In this document: positions 26,531-34,414 of the stretch, piece by piece | How the letters are laid out: the number at the start of each line of letters is the position of its first letter | Numbering within the stretch: the first letter of the stretch is position 1 | Source of the DNA: Bacteroides sp. M10 | Lineage (GTDB): Bacteria; Bacteroidota; Bacteroidia; Bacteroidales; Bacteroidaceae | DNA length: 64,000 nucleotides | Assembly (NCBI RefSeq): GCF_014334015.1 | Contig: NZ_CP060488.1 | Location: 764,501 to 828,500 of the forward strand | Direction of reading: 5' to 3' | The notes under the pieces: generated by a model | The model's input: only the letters and a program-made list of their open reading frames with translations | What the model was told of the DNA's origin: nothing | Database searches by the model: none | Position numbers and translations under genes: made by a program

Positions 26531-26557
26531 GGGTCGGTTCCCATAAAGAACCGACCC
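26531..26557 (-). terminator. Terminator after TonB-domain gene
   Basis: GGGTCGGTTC / GAACCGACCC, 10-bp perfect stem with a 7-base loop and an A run that gives U on the minus strand. It lies 24 bases past the stop at 26581. Confidence 0.88.
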
Positions 26558-26580
26558 TCATACTCATTTATTCCAAGTTA

Positions 26581-27264
26581 CTACTGTAGTCTGAATGATA
26601 CCGGTACAGTAAATTTCACTCGAACTTTCTTACCATTTTGCACTCCGGGAGTCCATTTCGGCATAGAACTTATCACGCGGATAGCTTCTTTATCCAAATA
26701 AGGATCAACCCCTCGCACAACTTCAGGATTGGAAATCGTTCCGTCTTTGTCTACAACAAACTGAACAATGACTTTTCCTTGTGAACCTGTTTCCTGCGAA
26801 ATCGTTGGATATTTGATATTACTACTTAAATATTTCATTAAAGCAGCTGTACCTCCAATAAACTCCGGCATGACTTCAACACTTACGTGAATAATGTCTT
26901 CAACTACCGTTTCTGTTTCTACCACTGGGGGTATCCAAATAACGTCACGAACTGCATTCATATCCTCTGACACTGTAGAAACGTTATCCGTCACCTCCAT
27001 ATTGTTTTCCACTATTTCGAACAATTCTGTTACCTTAGTTTCGGGAGGAGGAGGCGGTTCCAGTTTCTCGTCTGGGAATGTGATTGGAACTAGCTCTGTT
27101 ACAAAGATGGATTCATCATCTGGTGATAGTGCTGCAACTCTGACATCATGTTGTGTCCATTCGAACGAAACGAACATGAAGGCTAGCGCAACAACCAAAC
27201 CCATCAACAACCAAGAACCCCGTTGATTCTCAATTGCAGCCTTTTTTGATTTCTTGGCTTCCAT
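26581..27264 (-). CDS. TonB-family energy transducer
   Basis: 227 residues. A charged cytoplasmic start (KKSKKAAIENQRG), one membrane helix (about 17-34, WLLMGLVVALAFMFVSFEW), a proline-rich linker (EKLEPPPPPET) and an acidic stretch precede the C-terminal TonB domain (about 130-227). That domain contains IKYPTISQETGSQGKVIVQF and PKWTPGVQNGKKVRVKFT, which binds the TonB box of outer-membrane transporters. No exbB/exbD or SusC-like gene is adjacent. Confidence 0.9.
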   Translation of the reverse strand: MEAKKSKKAAIENQRGSWLLMGLVVALAFMFVSFEWTQHDVRVAALSPDDESIFVTELVPITFPDEKLEPPPPPETKVTELFEIVENNMEVTDNVSTVSEDMNAVRDVIWIPPVVETETVVEDIIHVSVEVMPEFIGGTAALMKYLSSNIKYPTISQETGSQGKVIVQFVVDKDGTISNPEVVRGVDPYLDKEAIRVISSMPKWTPGVQNGKKVRVKFTVPVSFRLQ

Positions 27265-27408
27265 AAAAAATGTGTTTAAGTAATTAATAATAGAAAATAT
27301 ATAGTATATATACTACTTTTCGTTTTTCCTCTTAAGCATTACTTAAAGTGCTCTCTCGCTGCAATAAATATAATCTTTTTATGGATAGGTTGTTACGAGG
27401 TCTCTTGT

Positions 27409-27555
27409 TTATTTTATTCTTTTCTCTTCTTTTGGATAAAATTTATGAATAATTCGTTTGAGGTTATCAGGGTTCGGACAAAGACATTGAAGTACAGCAG
27501 GGTTGCTTTTATGGTATTCTGAAGCAAATGTGTTCGATGAAACGAGGTTTGTCAC
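27409..27555 (-). CDS. Possible 48-residue peptide or gene remnant
   Basis: GTG-started frame just after the stop of the macro-domain gene. The composition looks coding (FASEYHKSNPAVLQCL, then NLKRIIHKFYPKEEKRIK), with a basic tail. No family recognised and no ribosome-binding site. It may be the end of a lost neighbour or a short co-transcribed peptide. The rest of 27265-27408 is AT-rich without a feature. Confidence 0.25.
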   Translation of the reverse strand: MTNLVSSNTFASEYHKSNPAVLQCLCPNPDNLKRIIHKFYPKEEKRIK

Positions 27556-27557
27556 TA

Positions 27558-28856
27558 CTATTTAATATATCGTTCCAAGTCTGCAAAGACCTGTTCTCCG
27601 AGCTGATCGATGGAATTAAAATAGTAAACGATTCGCTCTTTCTCAATTTCAGTCAACAACTCCAACATTTTCTGACTGTTGTCTCCTGTTGTTATATCGT
27701 CTTTCGCATTTTTGGCAATGTAGACCAATATGGGTTTATTGGAGGCCAGTGCTTCCCTATACTCTATCTCGGTCATCGACATATTAGTATTCTCATCGAC
27801 ATATCCATATCGTGTTCCGAATATACCAAGATAAATATCTGCTTTTTTCACTTCATCTGTTATCACAGAAGTGACTTTATTGGCATTAGCGCCCCAATTT
27901 TCCATGCAAATCGGAACCATCCTGCGCTTTATAATCCGATCAATGATTGCCTTACGATATTCTTTCATGTCTTCAAATGTTGAACTCAGGAAAACCGATT
28001 TAAAATTGCTATTGAGCGCATCTGTACATTCCACCTCTTTTATCTCTCGCATGCACGAGTATCTGATTTTATTGTTCTCATCGAGTTGATAGTGCAATGT
28101 CTTGATCTGTTCATTATCATTTTTCTCAATAGCCTCGATAAGTTTCATCTCGAAGTTCATTCGCTGCTCTTCGAGTTTTATCAGATAACTATTCAAATGA
28201 TTCAACCGCATTGATTTCATATCCCACTGTTTGGCATGGGCTTCTGTTTCAGCCGGATTCACTTCGGCTATATCAACCCCCGAAGTGAACATTCTACGAT
28301 AAAATTGCTCGAAGAAAACAATATAATCAATTGCTGTTCTCCTGCCATAACGATCCATCAGATAGATATAAATTTCTAATTCTTCATCGGAGTTGGACAG
28401 AAACTCTGAAATAGCCATTGACATAAAGTGAGCAACGTCTTCCAGGCTATATCGCGCAGCTCCAGTACCTATTGCAGGAAAAGCAATGCTCTTCAATCCC
28501 AGAACGGACAATACATTCAAGCTCTTTTTAATAATACTGTTAATGGATTTCTCTACTGTAAATTCGTCTTTTTGAGACCAGTCTATCGTTATCGCATGGA
28601 ACACATATTTTGCTTCCAACTTCCCTGCTGATGTAACTATCACATCCCCCATCTGGCAAGGAACGTTTTTCCGGGCATCTCTCGCTATCGCATCTCCACC
28701 TGCTCTAAGGATAGATGCAGAAACTCCTCCACCCATTGAAAGATAAGCATCATCAGAACTAACAATAACATCCGTCACTGCCGAAGTAAGATCTCCGAAT
28801 TTGATTATCAATCTTGACTTACCAAACTGGTAGGCTTTTTCATCGTTCATGTTCAC
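27558..28856 (-). CDS. Macro domain fused to DUF4062 domain
   Basis: 432 residues. Residues about 10-170 form a macro domain, the ADP-ribose-binding fold, with GGGVSASILRAGGDAI and IAFPAIGTGAARYSLEDVA. A charged helical linker (about 200-285) follows. Residues about 290-432 are a DUF4062 domain, with VFLSSTFEDMKEYRKAI, ADIYLGIFGTRYGYV and SMTEIEYREAL. DUF4062 is TIR-like in fold and common at the N-terminus of prokaryotic conflict proteins; here it is C-terminal. A role in NAD+/ADP-ribose signalling or anti-phage defence is inference. It has its own promoter and may still belong to the upstream island. Confidence 0.8.
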   Translation of the reverse strand: MNMNDEKAYQFGKSRLIIKFGDLTSAVTDVIVSSDDAYLSMGGGVSASILRAGGDAIARDARKNVPCQMGDVIVTSAGKLEAKYVFHAITIDWSQKDEFTVEKSINSIIKKSLNVLSVLGLKSIAFPAIGTGAARYSLEDVAHFMSMAISEFLSNSDEELEIYIYLMDRYGRRTAIDYIVFFEQFYRRMFTSGVDIAEVNPAETEAHAKQWDMKSMRLNHLNSYLIKLEEQRMNFEMKLIEAIEKNDNEQIKTLHYQLDENNKIRYSCMREIKEVECTDALNSNFKSVFLSSTFEDMKEYRKAIIDRIIKRRMVPICMENWGANANKVTSVITDEVKKADIYLGIFGTRYGYVDENTNMSMTEIEYREALASNKPILVYIAKNAKDDITTGDNSQKMLELLTEIEKERIVYYFNSIDQLGEQVFADLERYIK

Positions 28857-28936
28857 TCATACTTTACAAAGGTTATTACCAATCTTTTAAAAGAGTCTCT
28901 TGGTTTTAGAAGAAATCAGGAGTTCAATTATAAAAG

Positions 28937-28968
28937 CAAAAGTAAAAAATCTAAGTGAGCTATCCAAG
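28937..28968 (-). promoter_or_regulatory. Bacteroides-type promoter of macro-DUF4062 gene
   Basis: Minus strand: CTTG (28968-28965), 20 bases, TACTTTTG (28944-28937). The leader to the start codon is about 80 bases. Confidence 0.65.
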
Positions 28969-28983
28969 TAATTGAGTTTAAAA

Positions 28984-29508
28984 CTAGAATTCAGAAAGCT
29001 CACTCATATTCAGGATCTCCATACGAAAAAGTTCCGAACAATCTTTTCCATCATACCAAAAATTCTTTTCTTCGGATATCAGGCGCAAAGCATACGTACG
29101 TACCGATTCAAATTCTTTTTCAAAACCAAATAATAACAAAGAAGAAGCGCATTTATACAAACGAATAGGCCAGTCCGCCCAATCCTGAAAAAGATCCGGA
29201 TTATCCACCATCTTGTGATCTTTCAATTTCCATCCCCACGATAACAGAAGCAATTCCACTCCGCGTAGATAACGACGTACAAAAATCGAATCCTTTTTCA
29301 ATAGATTGACTTCATAATCATAGACCGTATAGGCTTCCCCATACGAACTTGGCTGGTTATATGGAAACATCCACCAATCATAATGATGACGGTGGAATTC
29401 ATTCCATTTACCTGATGCAGCCCAGCATTCAAAGTTATAAAGTTGTTCCCGTTGTTTGCGCTTCAATTCTTCCAAACCTACAAAATCCGGGCTATCATTT
29501 CGTTTCAT
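28984..29508 (-). CDS. Hypothetical protein, third gene of kinase-AAA operon
   Basis: 174 residues, unusually rich in Trp and Tyr (for example FHRHHYDWWMFPYNQPSSYG and LLLSWGWKLKDH). No signal peptide or membrane helix is seen. The pattern suggests a soluble helical protein; no family recognised. It starts 7 bases after the YbjN-like gene, so it belongs to the kinase-AAA operon and may be a substrate, adaptor or immunity-type partner. Confidence 0.75.
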   Translation of the reverse strand: MKRNDSPDFVGLEELKRKQREQLYNFECWAASGKWNEFHRHHYDWWMFPYNQPSSYGEAYTVYDYEVNLLKKDSIFVRRYLRGVELLLLSWGWKLKDHKMVDNPDLFQDWADWPIRLYKCASSLLLFGFEKEFESVRTYALRLISEEKNFWYDGKDCSELFRMEILNMSELSEF

Positions 29509-29515
29509 AACATTT

Positions 29516-29899
29516 CTATTCTTCTTTCAAAGCAGCATAGAAGCGTTGCCGGGCCTGGTACAATGTTGAAACGGCGACCGGAACCAGATCTTCCATCTTG
29601 TGTTCTTTATCCAACAAATTCTCAAAACATACCCACACACTATCGTTACTGATAACGAGTTTGGCAACTTTCATCGAATTGTTGACATTGTTGATAGCAC
29701 GCAACACTTCCAGTTCATTTTCTTCACTCACATCATAGATATTCGGAATCAACAGATTGAAGAAACTTTCATCATTTTCGTCCTCCATATAAACATAGTT
29801 TGTCATCTGGAATTTAAACGAGATGCCAAAGTTTTCCATTACAGGAACTAAACCTTCATTTTTCAGCGCTTCAAAAACTTTTTCTACTGTTTTCATCAT
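29516..29899 (-). CDS. YbjN / type III secretion chaperone-like small protein
   Basis: 127 residues. The order of strands and helices (start TVEKVFEALKNEGLVP, middle FFNLLIPNIYDVSEENELEV, then VAKLVISNDSVWVCFEN and a C-terminal helix) is that of the YbjN/secretion-chaperone fold. Such proteins bind partner peptides and often accompany AAA+ proteins. It starts 23 bases after the kinase-AAA stop and lies 7 bases from the next gene, so it is co-transcribed. Fold assignment is by pattern only. Confidence 0.65.
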   Translation of the reverse strand: MMKTVEKVFEALKNEGLVPVMENFGISFKFQMTNYVYMEDENDESFFNLLIPNIYDVSEENELEVLRAINNVNNSMKVAKLVISNDSVWVCFENLLDKEHKMEDLVPVAVSTLYQARQRFYAALKEE

Positions 29900-29922
29900 T
29901 CTAATTATTTAAGTTGAACATT

Positions 29923-31707
29923 TTATTTATAGGTGGCAAAACCAATTCTCCTCCGTTCCTCTATCCTGCCCGATTCCAGTCTGGCATACATAGACTCGTA
30001 AACTTCGATCTGCTCCTTATTCACAGATTGTCTGGCCTTTCCTATTTCATCCATCAAGAGTTCCTGTGAAATTGGAATATCTTTCATCGCTGCTGTCAAC
30101 GCCGTTTCATTAACTATAAACGTGATATCACTGGCTACATACCCCGCAGTCTTATCTGCTAATATTTCGCAATCGATAGTTTCCTCACACCATCTATCTC
30201 GCAGTTGAAAGACAAACAACGATTTTCTAGCTTCCTTATCGGGCAATGGAATATAGATTAGCTTATCTATTCTACCGGTACGAAGCACAGCCGGGTCAAT
30301 CCTGTCGGGACGGTTGGAAGTTCCTATCACAAATATTCCTCTTTCCGAACAGTTGTTGAGTTGGCTTAAAAATTCATTTACTTCTCCGGATTGCCCTACA
30401 TTATCCATCCTCGAACGGTCTGGTACCATTGCATCAAATTCATCGAAACAAATCACAGTCGGTGCTTTCTTTTCAGCTTCATCAAATAATTCGGCTATCT
30501 TACCTTGCGTGCCATGAATATAGATAGAACCAAGATCGGACGCTTTTACCATCATGAAATTCAAACCGGACTCTTGAGCGAATTTCTCTGCAATATATGT
30601 CTTTCCGCATCCCGGAGGACCATACAGTAATGCACCATTCGGTATTTTCAGTTTGTATCTTTCTACTTTCTCTTTATTCTTGAGCAAGAACAATATATCC
30701 TTATAGAATATCTGTTTCACCTCCTCCATTCCGGCTACATCTGCAAATCCGTTTCCTGTCTGCTTTTTTATCTTTTCATCCCAAGAAGAGGCATTTTCCT
30801 GCTCTACTGGTATCGGGGACGTCTTTTCAACGACCGCTATCTCTCCGTCAAGCCCTTTTTTAAAGGCTTCCACATTATAATATCTTTTTTCATAATCCAA
30901 TGCCAGTGCTTTTTTCAGCGTGTTTTGCTGTTCATCGGTTAGCATCAATTCTTCCGGGAACAGGAGTTCTGCTTCACGGGCTTTTTTGACTATTTTCTTA
31001 TAAAGCCTGGTATCGCAGAAACAATCCGGCAGTTCTGTCTGCCAAGGAGCTTTTCCTGTCAGCATCTCATACAACAAGGCACCTACGGAAAATAAATCAG
31101 ACTGTTCATCATACATCCCCGTATAAGTTTCCGGTGCACGATACCATGGATTCAAGTCATCGGTAGGGAAAGAGGCTACTCCACTTCTTCGATAAGATAA
31201 ATGTCCGGTACCAATGATATATACTTTGGTCTCGTGTTCTCTACTTTCATAAAGCAAAATGTTACGAGGCGTCATATCATTATGGATAATTGCCCGTTCT
31301 TGCCGATGCAGACAAGACAATCCATTCAACACTTGGTGAATAATGGGCATTGCCTCATCCCAAGAGTAACGTTTTCCTTCAGCCAATAAATCGGAGAGAC
31401 GCTTGCTTTCTATATATTCACGAACCAAGCAATGGTATTCTTTCCCATCCAATAATACAGTATCATACAAATGTATAGGGGCAAACCAATGATACATTTC
31501 GTTTCGGATATTCCCCTCCATTAAAGTACCGCCTTCTGACAATTGTCTGGATGGAAATTCTATCACATCATACAATTTCAACAAAACTTTCTTATGTTCT
31601 TCCTGTACACTGGTAGCCAGATAAGTTTGCTCATATCCGTACATTGATTTCAAGAATGCATCTACTCGAAAATCATGAATCTGTTGTCCTACATTTAATG
31701 CACTCAT
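29923..31707 (-). CDS. Protein kinase-like domain fused to AAA+ ATPase
   Basis: 594 residues. Residues about 12-290 are a eukaryotic-type kinase fold: a Lys in KVLLKLYD, the loop HNDMTPRNIL in place of HRDLKPEN (catalytic Asp kept, Lys replaced by Thr) and YRAPE. The metal-binding DFG is replaced: the segment reads VYIIGTGHLS, so the Asp is lost. It is probably a pseudokinase or an atypical one. Residues about 318-594 are a CDC48/FtsH-like AAA+ module: Walker A GPPGCGKT, Walker B VICFDEFDAM, sensor IGTSNRPDRIDPA and arginine finger LRTGRID. The kinase-like part may sense a ligand or bind clients for the ATPase. First gene of a three-gene operon. Confidence 0.88.
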   Translation of the reverse strand: MSALNVGQQIHDFRVDAFLKSMYGYEQTYLATSVQEEHKKVLLKLYDVIEFPSRQLSEGGTLMEGNIRNEMYHWFAPIHLYDTVLLDGKEYHCLVREYIESKRLSDLLAEGKRYSWDEAMPIIHQVLNGLSCLHRQERAIIHNDMTPRNILLYESREHETKVYIIGTGHLSYRRSGVASFPTDDLNPWYRAPETYTGMYDEQSDLFSVGALLYEMLTGKAPWQTELPDCFCDTRLYKKIVKKAREAELLFPEELMLTDEQQNTLKKALALDYEKRYYNVEAFKKGLDGEIAVVEKTSPIPVEQENASSWDEKIKKQTGNGFADVAGMEEVKQIFYKDILFLLKNKEKVERYKLKIPNGALLYGPPGCGKTYIAEKFAQESGLNFMMVKASDLGSIYIHGTQGKIAELFDEAEKKAPTVICFDEFDAMVPDRSRMDNVGQSGEVNEFLSQLNNCSERGIFVIGTSNRPDRIDPAVLRTGRIDKLIYIPLPDKEARKSLFVFQLRDRWCEETIDCEILADKTAGYVASDITFIVNETALTAAMKDIPISQELLMDEIGKARQSVNKEQIEVYESMYARLESGRIEERRRIGFATYK

Positions 31708-31872
31708 ATCCTTAGTTATTTAGTCGGTTCTTATTCGTTTTATATAAGAGAGTACATAAGGATCAAGAATCTATCAATATCTCAATTTAATTATTAGATA
31801 TGCGAATCTATAATCGAATTAGAATAAAATTACACGGAAAGGGACTAAATGGAAATTTACCATTCTATTGTT

Positions 31873-32330
31873 TTATTATTCAATTCTTCTATTCACATTC
31901 TTCACAGAATGCTAAACTGTCTATTTATAAAAACTTCCTGTGAACAATCGTGCTATTCTACAGTTTCACACCCTTCACAGAATACACATTTCCCAGCATT
32001 CGATGTTGCTTGAAGCTACCTTTTCATCAGGCATTTGGCGTATCGATAGATGGTCGACTAAAGTTGTCCGTGTAGTCAACAATAGTTGTCCATATAGCCG
32101 ACTAGAGTCAGCTACCTAGCCAACACCAGTCAGCTGTATCAATTGGTTCCAATCATTCTTTGACATAGTAACGGCTTATGCATGATAATAGAAGTGCCGA
32201 AAGATGTTTTACAGTCTTCATTGTGAAGGATTGTGAGACAGCGTTTCCTAGGTGTTGGTTCACAACAAACAGCTGTTGGATATAGACTTATTTTCCTGTG
32301 AAGAATATGAATGGAAGATTTGAACAATAA
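31873..32330. repeat. 458-bp imperfect inverted repeat with central 22-bp array
   Basis: The outermost 35 bases, 31873-31907 and 32296-32330, are inverted copies with 31 matches. The shared inner 11-mer is ATTCTTCACAG. Further in, the arms have drifted but keep the same order of TTCACA/TGTGAA motifs: a pair 9 bases apart at 31892 and 31901, an inverted single at 31939, and a pair at 31965 and 31974. On the right these are mirrored at about 32222 and 32231, 32259 and 32297. The arms are therefore about 118 bp each. The centre holds the 22-bp array (32053-32140). No transposase and no convincing gene lie within. Candidates are a decayed non-autonomous element, a large structured RNA, or a multi-site regulatory region. 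The rest of 31708-32469 holds nothing else recognised. Confidence 0.75.
32053..32140. repeat. Four-unit 22-bp array with GTCGAC/GTCAAC core
   Basis: Units start at 32053 (GTCGAC), 32075 (GTCAAC), 32097 (GCCGAC) and 32119 (GCCAAC), each step exactly 22 bp. The second halves go in pairs: AGTTGTCC at 32062 and 32084, GTCAGCT at 32107 and 32129. Units contain small dyads such as CAACAATAGTTG and GACTAGAGTC. The pairwise pattern suggests growth by duplication of single units and of unit pairs. Confidence 0.85.
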
Positions 32331-32469
32331 GTGGGTTATTATACATAGTACAAGCTTTCTTTAAAAAGATAAAAGCTCTATTATTTGACTCTATAGAGAC
32401 AGGATGTTTGTAATCTATTCCCTTCTGTGTATGAACCTGCGCTATAACTCTCAATACTATGAAGATAGT

Positions 32470-32501
32470 AAAAGCGATGGCTTAATAAAACCATCGCTTT
32501 T
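32470..32501 (-). terminator. Terminator of M48/zinc-ribbon operon
   Basis: Perfect 11-bp stem AAAAGCGATGG / CCATCGCTTTT with a 10-base loop, 7 bases past the stop at 32508. Confidence 0.88.
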
Positions 32502-32507
32502 AACTCC

Positions 32508-33014
32508 TTACAATGCCTGCCCACATTCCGAACAAAACTTTGCACCTTTGATATTCCGATATCCGCAATTCGTACAGAATACCATACCGTTAATATCCAA
32601 ATTCAGAGTTGTAAAAGAATTCCGATTTCTTAGTACCTCTTCAGCTATTTCGAGTGCCTTATCATCAAGTTTGGACTGTTGCACCATCCCCCAAATTTGC
32701 GTGATAAGTACCGGCCAGAAGAATAGCATAGAAATGATAGTAGGAATAGCTTGTTGCCCAAAGATCCCTATCCCAGCTTCAAACGCTATTGCATTGTCTT
32801 TAGGTATCAAGCTGACTTTCAATGCAGACTTCAAACCAAGTACAGCTTTAAATAAACCGCCCTTTGATATAGAAATATCAACACCACCACTTAATAAATT
32901 ATCTATTTGTACCTCAAACTGCTCGGCCGCAAATTCTGTTTTTATTTGTTCAGCAATAACAGGAATCAAAGAAGGATTACCTTGAAGTATCTTTTTTGTT
33001 GCAAATGTTCCCAT
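32508..33014 (-). CDS. Zinc-ribbon protein with one membrane segment
   Basis: 168 residues. An N-terminal helical region is followed by an amphipathic strand-rich part (IDNLLSGGVDISISKGGLFK), a hydrophobic segment (about 88-108, IFGQQAIPTIISMLFFWPVLI) and a C-terminal zinc ribbon FCTNCGYRNIKGAKFCSECG with two CxxC pairs. The same kind of ribbon ends the M48 protease two genes upstream, which suggests a shared partner or site. Third gene of the operon (11-base gap). Confidence 0.8.
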   Translation of the reverse strand: MGTFATKKILQGNPSLIPVIAEQIKTEFAAEQFEVQIDNLLSGGVDISISKGGLFKAVLGLKSALKVSLIPKDNAIAFEAGIGIFGQQAIPTIISMLFFWPVLITQIWGMVQQSKLDDKALEIAEEVLRNRNSFTTLNLDINGMVFCTNCGYRNIKGAKFCSECGQAL

Positions 33015-33025
33015 AATTCTATTTT

Positions 33026-33283
33026 TTAAAAGTGTAATGACTGTAATGCATGATATTGACTCGTTGTAAATAACACACCAGCTTCAACAAGCAGTTCTTT
33101 AATTTCACGCTGTTGCTCTTCCGTATAGTTCTTTTCCATAGATTTCAATATAGAAACAATTCTTTCAGCCTGCTCCTTGATCTCCTGTTCAGTAACTATA
33201 CCATCTTCCATAATCTTCTTGAATGTGGGCTGATTCATGACCGCCTCGTCTAAATTCAACATTCCCTGTTCATTAAAAAACAT
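33026..33283 (-). CDS. Small helical hypothetical protein in M48 operon
   Basis: 85 residues, no Cys, mainly helical and acidic (DGIVTEQEIKEQAERIVSIL, then NYTEEQQREIKELLVEAG). No family recognised. Lies 12 bases after the M48 gene and 11 before the zinc-ribbon gene, so clearly in their operon. Confidence 0.75.
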   Translation of the reverse strand: MFFNEQGMLNLDEAVMNQPTFKKIMEDGIVTEQEIKEQAERIVSILKSMEKNYTEEQQREIKELLVEAGVLFTTSQYHALQSLHF

Positions 33284-33295
33284 AAGCTATTATAT

Positions 33296-34174
33296 TTAAA
33301 GTTTATTTCCACAATACTTGCAATAAGTCCATTCATCCGCTATCGATTGCTTGCAATTCGAACATGTCTTGCCTGATTTATCTGCCGAAAGATGATCTAC
33401 GATAGTCTTATATTGGGAACTTTTCCCCCATTTCAAGATTTCCTTAACCCGTACGGCCGAGAACGGATGATTCTGATTCATTATAGCTGCGACTTGCAAT
33501 GTTTTATTCCATAATCCGTCATTACGAATAGCCTCATATTGGTCTGCCTGTTTTGCCCACTCCTCCAGATCAATATTCTTTGTTATAGAAGTCGGACCTC
33601 CAGATAGACGGGCCATCGTGCTTGCCACTATGGCCGGAGTAGTCACGATACTGGCAGCTCTGTCACAAGACAACTCACTCTTACGTTCCCAATACAAAAT
33701 CGCATATTGGAGGGGAACTCCCAAACTTCCCAAAACGCCCAGAGAATCCAGACCATCCATCACATAATGAGCTATAGAATGATACAAGACATGATGACAA
33801 AGGATATGCCCACATTCATGGGCAATCACTGCATCCAACTCCTCTTCGGTCATCATATCAACCAAGCCGGAAGTGATAGTTATAAAAATCTTTGTATCTC
33901 CAAAGGTCCATGCATTAGGATTAGGATCCATAGAAAGATAAAACTCCGGTTGCTCAATACCCAACTTCTTACAAATCGGTGGCAGACGGTTGTACAGTTT
34001 CGGCAATTGACTCGGTGATAAACGAATTGCAGATGCCATATTAACGCCATATTGCAGTTGTTCCAATCCCATTGACATTAACTTTTTCACTAGGGTCGGG
34101 AATCCGGGAATACTTTCCAACTGCCTCAATGCAGCTGCATCCTCAGGATGGATAAAATCTGTTGCTTTAATCAT
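33296..34174 (-). CDS. M48-family metalloprotease with C-terminal zinc ribbon
   Basis: 292 residues. The catalytic motif is H119-E-C-G-H123 (AVIAHECGHILCHH); the third ligand is Glu167 in ERKSELSCDRAA, the ExxxD motif of M48. A moderately hydrophobic segment (about 140-162) lies between them, but HtpX-type multiple helices are lacking. Residues about 271-290 are a zinc ribbon with two CxxC pairs (CSNCKQ, CKYCGN). M48 peptidases degrade damaged or specific proteins, some activated by a partner. First gene of a three-gene operon next to the kinase-AAA operon. Confidence 0.9.
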   Translation of the reverse strand: MIKATDFIHPEDAAALRQLESIPGFPTLVKKLMSMGLEQLQYGVNMASAIRLSPSQLPKLYNRLPPICKKLGIEQPEFYLSMDPNPNAWTFGDTKIFITITSGLVDMMTEEELDAVIAHECGHILCHHVLYHSIAHYVMDGLDSLGVLGSLGVPLQYAILYWERKSELSCDRAASIVTTPAIVASTMARLSGGPTSITKNIDLEEWAKQADQYEAIRNDGLWNKTLQVAAIMNQNHPFSAVRVKEILKWGKSSQYKTIVDHLSADKSGKTCSNCKQSIADEWTYCKYCGNKL

Positions 34175-34282
34175 GGTTACTAATATCTATAGTTTTATTA
34201 CTTTATTGTTGTGAGTGCTTTTCGGCTTTATCTAAATAGCCATAGTTCATATTTCAATTTACCACATTCATTGCATACGATA

Positions 34283-34313
34283 CAAATATACGTTATTAAA
34301 AAACGCACAGAAA
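34283..34313 (-). promoter_or_regulatory. Promoter of M48 operon
   Basis: Minus strand: TTTC (34313-34310), 19 bases, TATATTTG (34290-34283). The -33 box has one mismatch. The leader is about 105 bases. Confidence 0.55.
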
Positions 34314-34350
34314 GTATCCAAATGAACAAATATATTCAAATGGACAAAAA

Positions 34351-34386
34351 GCAGGATTATACTTCTTAAAAAAGTGTTTATCCTGC
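34351..34386. terminator. Hairpin between LytTR gene and M48 operon
   Basis: GCAGGATTA / TTATCCTGC-type stem with A run and T run on opposite sides; reads as terminator of the LytTR gene (minus strand). Confidence 0.65.
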
Positions 34387-34414
34387 ATTTTTTATTTGCT
34401 ACTACTATTTATAC

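Noticed and set aside
32139..32454. Two overlapping minus-strand frames of 62 and 64 codons
   Set aside because: They lie on the right arm of the long inverted repeat, have no starts with context, and show no family pattern.
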